Part shown: piece after piece, positions 6,890 to 10,937 of the stretch | Layout: every line of letters starts with the position of its first letter | How positions within the stretch are numbered: position 1 is the stretch's first letter | Origin: CAYYHA01 sp964471535 | GTDB taxonomy: Bacteria; Myxococcota; Myxococcia; SLRQ01 | Direction of reading: 5' to 3' | Assembly: GCA_964471535.1 (NCBI GenBank) | Contig: CAYYHA010000131.1 | Coordinates: 1 to 10,937 of the forward strand | Length of the DNA: 10,937 nucleotides | Program-made: the position numbers and the translations under genes | Notes under the pieces: model-generated | Databases searched by the model: none | What the model was told of the DNA's origin: nothing | The model's input: the letters and a program-made list of their open reading frames with translations, nothing else

Positions 6890-7637
6890 CTAGAGAGCGC
6901 GGGCGAGGCAGGCGAGGTCCACGTGGGCTGCCCCCGCAGCGAGCAGCGCTCGGGTCGCGGCGCGGGCGGTGGCGCCGGTGGTGAGTACGTCGTCGACGAG
7001 GAGGATGCGCCGGCCGCGCACCTGCGTCCGGGCCCGGGGCGGGACCGAGAAGGCGCCGCGCAGCGCCCGGNNNNNNNNNNGCCCGGAGGCGGGCCGTCCG
7101 CGAGGCGGTGGCCTGCGGCGGTGCGGCGCGGTCGCGTCGGAGCAGCGCCAGCGGCACCACCGGGCCGAGCGACCGAGCCACGGGCCCCGCGATGAGCGCC
7201 GCCTGATCGAAGGTGCGGGCCCGCAGGCGGGCGGGGTGCAGGGGGACGAAGGTGACGAGCTCGGGGCCGAGGGCCGCCTGCCGGAGGGCGAAGCCGAGCA
7301 CCTCGCCGAGGGCGGCGGCGATCCAAGGCCGGCGGCCGAACTTCATCCGCAGCACCGCGGCCCGCATCGCACCGCCATAGGTGAAGGCGGCCACCGCCCG
7401 GCGCCAGGGTGGCGGGCAGGTGCAGCAAGCCGGGCACGTGCCGGGGCGGGCGAGGGGGCGCGCACACGCGGGACAGGCCTCGCGTCCGAGGGGCTCGAGG
7501 TGGCAGAGGCACGCGGAGCAGAAGGCCCGGCGCAGCGGGCAGGTGCTCGCCGGCACCGCACCGTCGCAGGTGGTGCAGCGGGGTGGAAAGAAGAGGTCGA
7601 GGGCGGCTCGGCCCCAGGGCGCAACGCGATCGTACAC
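6890..7637 (-). CDS. comF: ComF-family phosphoribosyltransferase-like protein, interrupted by an assembly gap
   Basis: ComF-type proteins are needed for DNA uptake in competent bacteria and resemble phosphoribosyltransferases; many carriers are not known to be competent. From GTG 7635-7637: residues about 1-75 hold a cysteine-rich zinc-binding region (Cys 21, 24, 33, 40, 43, 45, 55, 58, 68, 71, 72, 74), followed by FTYGGAMRAAVLRMKFGRRP, VPLHPARLRARTFDQAALIA and the PRPP-binding loop ILLVDDVLTTGAT (about 6968-7006), ending in LACLARAL and TAG at 6890-6892. The two halves lie in different frames around ten N. The flanks of the N run both read GCCCGG; merging them removes 16 positions, puts both halves in one frame and gives the expected TARLRALRGAF, for 243 residues. 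So I regard it as an intact gene with a scaffolding artefact, not a pseudogene. Confidence 0.9.
7071..7080. other. Assembly gap (10 N), probably zero-length with a 6-nt duplicated flank
   Basis: Ten N lie inside comF. The six bases before it (7065-7070) and the six after it (7081-7086) are both GCCCGG. Collapsing the two copies and the N run restores the reading frame, so the placeholder does not stand for ten real missing bases. Confidence 0.85.
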
Positions 7638-7877
7638 GACAGCCGCCGAGGCAGGTGCCGTGCCATTCGGGATCTTCGGAGGTTACGCAGCGTGCGGGCC
7701 GAGCCGCCGACCGGCGGCTGGCCTCCCGGACGGCCCCGGGCCCCCCCGGCCATGCGGCCGGACATCCGTGTCGCTGCGGTGTCCACGGCCGCGACGATCC
7801 CTCGAAAATCCGAGGCCGCCGCATGTAAGTCCCGGAAAGACGAGGCCACGGACCCACTGGTGTAGTATCCGGCCACC
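7638..7877. promoter_or_regulatory. Divergent intergenic region between comF and the cysteine-rich lipoprotein gene
   Basis: This 240-nt stretch has no credible gene. It contains a perfect 6-bp hairpin (CCGGCC, ATGC loop, GGCCGG at 7746-7761) and a 5-bp one (CCTCG, AAAATC loop, CGAGG at 7800-7815). Either might be an operator or fold in a leader, but neither has a T-tract. Base composition becomes less GC-rich from about 7800, near the lipoprotein start. No clear comF promoter is visible. Confidence 0.4.
7861..7868 (+). promoter_or_regulatory. Possible -10 element of the cysteine-rich lipoprotein gene
   Basis: TGTAGTAT contains TAGTAT (7863-7868), 9 nt before ATG 7878, with no Shine-Dalgarno between. 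If used, the message would be leaderless or have a leader of 2-3 nt. No good -35 is visible at the usual distance. Confidence 0.35.
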
Positions 7878-9209
7878 ATGGCTGTCTCGACCCCGACCCG
7901 CCCGGCCGTCCCTCGTCTCTGCTTTGGATCCTGCCTCGGCGCCTTCGCCCTGTTCCTTGTGGCCTGCCCCACCACCGCGCCGGACAAGGACTCCGATGGA
8001 GGCTCCGGCGGCGATGGCGGCACCATCGTCTGTCTGAGCGACGCCGAGTGCCCCGCGGAGGCGCCGAAGTGCGTGGGCGGGGTCTGCAGTGCGGGCGGCG
8101 GCTGCTCCACCGACGCCGAGTGCCCGGGCGGCACCTGCAACCTCATCACCGGGCAGTGCGAGACCTGCAGCGACTGCTGCGAGAACGACGACGACTGCGC
8201 CGCCGGGTACGTGTGTAGCGGTGGGCACTGCCAGGAGAACCAGGGAAGCCCCTGCTCCACCGCCGACGACTGCGAGGTGGGTCAGGTCTGCCAGGGAGGG
8301 AAGTGCCAGCCCTACGATGAGCAGTCGGTGTGCGTGACCGATGCGGATTGCCCCCGGGACCACCGTTGCAACGCGCTGCAGGACGGGAGCTGCGAGGGCT
8401 GCCTCAACGATGCCTTCTGCCAGGACAGCCCCCACGGCCCCAAGTGTGATCTCACCGACGACGGGGTCGGGCCAGGTCCCGGCTACTGTTACAAGGAATG
8501 CGGCACCGACGTGGGCGACTGCCCGGCGGGGATGGTCTGCGATTCGACCCGCGGCGGTCTCTGCGTCCCCGCCTGTATGAACAACAGCGACTGCTCGGGG
8601 GGGCTCGTGTGCAAGGGCGGCAAGTGCGAGCCCTGCCAGTCCGATGCTCAGTGTGACGTGGGCAAGGTGTGTGAGACCACCTCCGGCGCCTGCGTGGATC
8701 AGCCCACCTGCTCCGATGCCCAGTGCCAGAGCACCCTGGGGCAAGCCTATTACTGCGACCAGACCACCCAGAGTTGCCGCCTCGGGTGTACCCCGGCGGG
8801 CTGCAGCGGCGGGGCCAGCGACTGCAACCCCTGCCCGGGGACGCAGACCTGCAACACGCTGACCCACCAGTGCGAGGGGGGCGGGGGAGGCACCTGCGAC
8901 TGTGCCGCGCTGATGTGCGAGCTCTCCGGCCTGGTCTGCGACAGCGTCTCCTGCGCCTGCGTGACCCCCGGGGGCGGCGGGACCGGCAACGGGATGGAGG
9001 GAGATCCCTGCCTCTACGACCAGGACTGTGTGCAGGGGCTGGCGTGTTTCGACGCCCTTCCCAGCTTCGGGATCCCTGGGACCTGCGAGCAGTCGTGCTC
9101 CATCGACACCTTCTGCCTCTGTGCGGACATCACCCGCAATTGTGTCGACATCTTTGGGTCGCCCCTGCTCTGCCTCGTGGGCGCCAAGGGAAAGTGCGTC
9201 CCGCCGTAG
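7878..9209 (+). CDS. Cysteine-rich repeat lipoprotein
   Basis: This 443-residue protein begins with a signal sequence whose hydrophobic part (CLGAFALFLVAC) ends in a lipobox, LVAC, so Cys30 is the expected lipidated residue and the product is anchored on the outer face of a membrane. A short Asp/Ser/Gly linker (DKDSDGGSGGDGG) follows. The rest contains about 64 cysteines by hand count, in repeats of the type CxxDxxCxxGxxCxxGxC, for example CLSDAEC, CSTADDCEVGQVCQGGKC and CQSDAQCDVGKVC. This resembles the EB-module/Dickkopf-like cysteine-rich repeats common in Myxococcota surface proteins; paired disulphides are expected. A Gly-rich hinge (around GGGGTGNG) separates a C-terminal part that also has cysteines but different spacing. 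No catalytic motif is seen. Possible roles are adhesion, envelope structure or binding; I cannot choose. It is monocistronic, divergent from comF. Confidence 0.88.
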   Translation: MAVSTPTRPAVPRLCFGSCLGAFALFLVACPTTAPDKDSDGGSGGDGGTIVCLSDAECPAEAPKCVGGVCSAGGGCSTDAECPGGTCNLITGQCETCSDCCENDDDCAAGYVCSGGHCQENQGSPCSTADDCEVGQVCQGGKCQPYDEQSVCVTDADCPRDHRCNALQDGSCEGCLNDAFCQDSPHGPKCDLTDDGVGPGPGYCYKECGTDVGDCPAGMVCDSTRGGLCVPACMNNSDCSGGLVCKGGKCEPCQSDAQCDVGKVCETTSGACVDQPTCSDAQCQSTLGQAYYCDQTTQSCRLGCTPAGCSGGASDCNPCPGTQTCNTLTHQCEGGGGGTCDCAALMCELSGLVCDSVSCACVTPGGGGTGNGMEGDPCLYDQDCVQGLACFDALPSFGIPGTCEQSCSIDTFCLCADITRNCVDIFGSPLLCLVGAKGKCVPP

Positions 9210-9530
9210 GGGCTGCGCAGGTGAGCTTTGGGCGCGCGCACCCCTCCGGCCGGTGATCCGGCGGGCGGCGGGCGTCGAGAACGGACCGCCGAGGGGGCGA
9301 TCGCTTCGGGGGTACTGGAGGGCAGGATCGGCGTGCGCCGCGGCGACGTGCGGCCCGGCGCGCCGCCGCTCCCCGCTTTGGCGCCACCGGCGGATGGGGG
9401 TGGTGCGCCTGGGGCCCGGGGCACGGCTCGCCCCTATAAAATGCGGCTAATATTACCTTCGCGGACACTCAGGTATCGTTCACTTTCCTAACTTTGGCCT
9501 ATACTTTTGCTTAATTGAATAGAAAAACTG
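9210..9530. other. Gene-free region ending in an AT-rich island
   Basis: I see no credible gene here. The first ~220 nt are GC-rich with only short inverted repeats (GCCGG, TGAT loop, CCGGC at 9249-9262; palindrome CGCCGCGGCG at 9336-9345) and no clear terminator for the lipoprotein gene. From 9431 to 9530 the sequence changes sharply: 61 of 100 bases are A or T by hand count. This part contains several promoter-like words (TATAAAAT, TAATAT, TATACT near 9500) and, just before the TTGACA at 9531, an A/T-rich tract that could act as an UP element. Confidence 0.6.
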
Positions 9531-9560
9531 TTGACACCTGGATCCGGGCTCGCGGATAGT
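9531..9560 (+). promoter_or_regulatory. Sigma-70-type promoter of the lysine-rich protein gene
   Basis: A perfect TTGACA (9531-9536), an 18-nt spacer and GATAGT (9555-9560, four of six matches to TATAAT) lie 36 nt before the ATG. An A/T-rich tract (about 9503-9528) precedes the -35, as in strong promoters with UP elements. This is the most consensus-like promoter in the window and suggests high expression. Confidence 0.7.
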
Positions 9561-9582
9561 GAAAGGGTCTTCAACCTTGAAC

Positions 9583-9588
9583 AGGAGG
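9583..9588 (+). promoter_or_regulatory. Strong Shine-Dalgarno of the lysine-rich protein gene
   Basis: AGGAGG ends 8 nt before ATG 9597. It fixes the start against the earlier in-frame codon at 9531, which is part of the -35 hexamer. It is notable because several neighbours lack a visible Shine-Dalgarno. Confidence 0.85.
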
Positions 9589-9596
9589 GCCCATCC

Positions 9597-9875
9597 ATGG
9601 CCGCGAAGCGAAAGACCAAGAAGAAGGCCACCAAGAAGAAGGCCACGAAGCGAAAGACCAAGAAGAAGGCAGCCAAGAAGAAGGCCACCAAGAAGAAGGC
9701 GAAGAAGAAGGCCAAGAAGAAGGCTACGAAGAAGAAAGCCAAGAAGAAGGCCAAGAAGAAGGCTACGAAGAAGAAAGCCAAGAAGAAGGCCAAGAAGAAG
9801 GCTACGAAGAAGAAGGCCAAGAAGAAGGCCACCAAGAAGAAGACGACGCGTCGCAAGAGCACCAAGAGCCGCTAG
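9597..9875 (+). CDS. Lysine-rich histone H1-like DNA-binding protein
   Basis: The 92-residue product consists only of Lys, Ala, Thr, Arg and a few Ser after the initiator Met, with no acidic, aromatic or bulky hydrophobic residue. It is built from KKKA/KKKAT units, and residues 35-73 are three tandem copies of the 13-mer AKKKAKKKATKKK. It ends TTRRKSTKSR. Such composition matches the tails of eukaryotic histone H1 and bacterial lysine-rich proteins (the AlgP and chlamydial Hc types), which bind and compact DNA through charge and lack a folded core. The role as a nucleoid or RNA-binding protein is inferred from composition only. Strong promoter, perfect Shine-Dalgarno and a strong downstream hairpin indicate an abundant, single-gene transcript. 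The start at 9597 is chosen on the AGGAGG. The opposite strand reads as a long Leu/Phe-rich frame, which is a shadow. Confidence 0.87.
   Translation: MAAKRKTKKKATKKKATKRKTKKKAAKKKATKKKAKKKAKKKATKKKAKKKAKKKATKKKAKKKAKKKATKKKAKKKATKKKTTRRKSTKSR
9699..9815 (+). repeat. Three tandem 39-bp repeats inside the lysine-rich gene
   Basis: Copies at 9699-9737, 9738-9776 and 9777-9815 are nearly identical: the first codon is GCG instead of GCC in copy 1 and the last is AAG instead of AAA in copy 3. Each encodes AKKKAKKKATKKK. A fourth, diverged partial copy follows. The DNA identity beyond what the protein needs (shared GCT, ACG and AAA choices) points to recent duplication, so length variation between strains is likely. 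Confidence 0.92.
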
Positions 9876-9895
9876 CACTGCAGGCAGGCTCCAAG

Positions 9896-9936
9896 AGCAC
9901 GGCCCGCGCCTCCCCAGCGAGGCAGCGGGCCGTGTT
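9896..9936 (+). terminator. Strong hairpin, probable terminator of the lysine-rich gene
   Basis: Twenty nt after the stop codon, CACGGCCCGC (9898-9907) pairs perfectly with GCGGGCCGTG (9925-9934), and the inner GCCTC (9908-9912) pairs with GAGGC (9919-9923) around a 6-nt loop, with one bulged A at 9924. The flanking 9896-9897 can pair with 9935-9936. Only a short T-poor tail follows (TTGCGT), so release may be less efficient than at a classical intrinsic terminator, but the stem is the strongest in the window. Confidence 0.75.
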
Positions 9937-9980
9937 GCGTCGGGGCCCACGAGCTCGGCAGGCTGCAGCCGGGTCGGTCG

Positions 9981-10009
9981 TTGCGCTCGCTGCCATGATG
10001 GGAGATAGA
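9981..10009 (+). promoter_or_regulatory. Candidate promoter of the membrane protein-rqcH pair, predicted leaderless
   Basis: TTGCGC (9981-9986), a 17-nt spacer and GATAGA (10004-10009) lie just downstream of the terminator. ATG 10016 begins 6 nt after the -10, close to where transcription would start. A GGAG at 10001-10004 is about 11 nt from the ATG, a poor Shine-Dalgarno spacing. Assigned from motif and spacing only. Confidence 0.4.
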
Positions 10010-10015
10010 CGGCCC

Positions 10016-10456
10016 ATGCGCGTGGAAGGGGAGGTGGTCGTTCCCAGGTCCAGCGAGGCGACGCAACAGGAGCTGCTGCTCGCCATCGTCGCCGGTGCGC
10101 TCGGCTCCACGGTGCGGATCACCCATCGCGACGCGGCGACCATTGCGTTTCGGGTCTCCGGCGTGCTGCCTCGCCTCTCCAGCATGGGCGCGGGCCACCT
10201 GCGCGTGGAGGTGAAGGAGGGCGAGACGGTGGTCTCGTTCGCCTGCTCGGTCGGCTCCGCCCTCTGGGGCGCGGCCCTTGCCGGCCTGGGGACCACGGGG
10301 GTGGCGCTCTGGGCGAGCGCCTCCGCGTCTCCGACGGCGCTGCTCTCGGCACTCGGCGCCGCCGCGGCCGGCGCGGTGCTGTGGGGCCTGTGGGTGCGTC
10401 GCCGCATGCGCCTCCGCTTCGAGACCCTACTCCACAACCTTCGATACCTCTCGTGA
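10016..10456 (+). CDS. Small membrane protein with two C-terminal transmembrane helices, function unknown
   Basis: I do not recognise this 146-residue protein. Residues 1 to about 76 are soluble and look alpha/beta (MRVEGEVVVPRSS, STVRITHRDAATIAFRVSGV, GHLRVEVKEGETVVSFAC). Two hydrophobic helices follow at about 78-101 and 107-127, then a very basic stretch (RRRMRLR) and a short amphipathic tail (ETLLHNLRYLS). The positive charge after helix 2 suggests that both termini are cytoplasmic with a short external hairpin between the helices. In-frame ATGs at 9995 and 9998 would add up to seven residues, but the candidate -10 at 10004-10009 favours 10016. Its TGA overlaps the GTG of the next gene (GTGA), so the two are almost certainly cotranslated. 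The pairing with an RqcH-like gene hints at a link to ribosome rescue or simply shared expression. Confidence 0.75.
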   Translation: MRVEGEVVVPRSSEATQQELLLAIVAGALGSTVRITHRDAATIAFRVSGVLPRLSSMGAGHLRVEVKEGETVVSFACSVGSALWGAALAGLGTTGVALWASASASPTALLSALGAAAAGAVLWGLWVRRRMRLRFETLLHNLRYLS

Positions 10457-10937
10457 GCCTCTCTGCCGCCGAGATCGCTCAGGTCGTCGCTTCTCTGCAG
10501 GGACTCGTCGGGGCGGTGGTGCAGAAGCTCTGGCTCCCCGAGCCCAAGACGGTGGTTCTCCGGCTGCGGGGCGGCGGTCGCACGTGCGATCTTTTGATCA
10601 GCGCCGAGCCCGGCCTCGCGCGGCTCCACCTCCTCGTGGAGACCCGGCGCCCCCGGGGCGAGCCGACGCCGGCGCAGGCCGTGCTGCGCCGGGCCCTCGA
10701 AGGCCGCCGCCTTACGGCGATCGAGCAGTGGCAGAGTGACCGTGTGGTCGGCCTTTGCTTCGAAGGGAGGGCGGGGGAGTCGCGAACCCTGGTCGCCGAA
10801 CTCACCGGGGTGCACGGCAACCTCTTCCTCCTCGACGGAACGGGGCGCATCCTGCATACGGCGGTCCCCAACCTGTCGCAGCGGCGCGCCAACGTCCCGG
10901 GGCAGCCGTACCAGCCCCCGCGCCTGCCCCCCAAGCC
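10453..10937 (+). CDS. rqcH: NFACT/RqcH-family protein (ribosome quality control), 3' end missing
   Basis: RqcH binds 50S subunits carrying stalled peptidyl-tRNA and directs alanine tailing of the nascent chain for degradation; older annotations call the family fibronectin-binding (FbpA). The start is GTG 10453, sharing GTGA with the stop of the upstream membrane protein gene. The window ends after 161 codons, all inside the NFACT-N domain. Visible family features: a first helix LSAAEIAQVVASLQGLVG, then VVQKLWLPEPKTVVLRLRGG, RLHLLVETRRP, AVLRRALEGRRLTAIEQWQS followed by DRVVGLCFEG, and the HGNLFLLDGTGRIL strand pair. Full-length members run to about 500-600 residues, so the coiled-coil middle and the NFACT-R (DUF814) domain should follow. 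It continues beyond 10937 with no sign of disruption in what is visible. Confidence 0.9.
   Translation, partial: MSLSAAEIAQVVASLQGLVGAVVQKLWLPEPKTVVLRLRGGGRTCDLLISAEPGLARLHLLVETRRPRGEPTPAQAVLRRALEGRRLTAIEQWQSDRVVGLCFEGRAGESRTLVAELTGVHGNLFLLDGTGRILHTAVPNLSQRRANVPGQPYQPPRLPPK

Noticed and set aside
6890..7637. comF as a frameshifted pseudogene
   Set aside because: The frame change coincides exactly with the N run, and collapsing the duplicated 6-nt flank restores the frame and a family-like sequence.
7746..7815. Hairpins upstream of the lipoprotein as a riboswitch or terminator
   Set aside because: The stems are only 5-6 bp with no T-tract, and the predicted transcription start lies downstream of them, so they would not be in the lipoprotein mRNA.
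9228..9491. An 87-codon plus-strand frame in the intergenic region after the lipoprotein
   Set aside because: It has Arg/Gly/Ala/Pro composition typical of noncoding GC-rich DNA, no recognisable motif, and it runs into the AT-rich promoter island.
9699..9815. A CRISPR-like array at the 39-bp direct repeats
   Set aside because: The repeats are head-to-tail with no spacers and form an in-frame coding repeat.
9480..9950. Leu/Phe-rich minus-strand frames over the lysine-rich gene that resemble multi-pass membrane proteins
   Set aside because: They are the complement of AAG/AAA and GCC repeats (CTT/TTC/GGC) and have no promoter or ribosome-binding site. The plus strand has a promoter, a perfect Shine-Dalgarno and a terminator.

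Overview
The window is very GC-rich (roughly 70% by eye) bacterial chromosome, densely packed with GTG starts and strong G/C preference at third codon positions. Several things suggest a delta-proteobacterial or Myxococcota-type organism: a cysteine-rich 'CxxDxxC' lipoprotein, a J-domain protein with an Ala/Gly/Lys-rich linker, a lysine-rich histone-like protein, and an HflX with a long N-terminal extension. A run of ten N at 7071-7080 shows that this is a draft or scaffolded assembly. The lineage is inferred from gene content only.

Layout. (1) 2-973, + strand: 3' part of a J-domain/TPR-like protein whose start lies outside the window. (2) 1025-3356, - strand: a compact run hflX - small membrane-anchored winged-helix-like protein - yhbY, facing the J-protein gene. 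(3) 3455-6859, + strand, divergent from hflX: proB, proA, rsfS, rlmH. These provide the first two steps of proline synthesis plus two 50S-subunit factors. (4) 6890-7637, - strand: a comF-like phosphoribosyltransferase gene, interrupted only by the assembly gap. (5) 7878-9209, + strand: a large cysteine-rich lipoprotein. (6) 9210-9596: a gene-free stretch ending in an AT-rich island and a clear promoter, which drives (7) 9597-9875, a 92-residue protein made almost only of Lys, Ala, Thr and Arg, followed by a strong hairpin terminator. (8) 10016-10937, + strand: a two-helix membrane protein overlapping by 4 nt the 5' part of an NFACT/RqcH-family gene that runs off the window.

Functional theme. 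Five genes belong to families that act on the large ribosomal subunit or its assembly and rescue: YhbY, HflX, RsfS, RlmH and RqcH. Two uncharacterised small membrane proteins are translationally close to two of them (next to HflX/YhbY and next to RqcH).

Most of the window is recognisable housekeeping. I do not see a defence island, mobile element, CRISPR array or biosynthetic cluster. The items most worth a second look are the missing canonical start and the JAMM-like N-terminal extension of HflX, the membrane-tethered winged-helix protein between hflX and yhbY, the membrane protein coupled to rqcH, candidate leaderless promoters directly abutting start codons, and an assembly gap that can be closed on paper because its flanks overlap by 6 nt.
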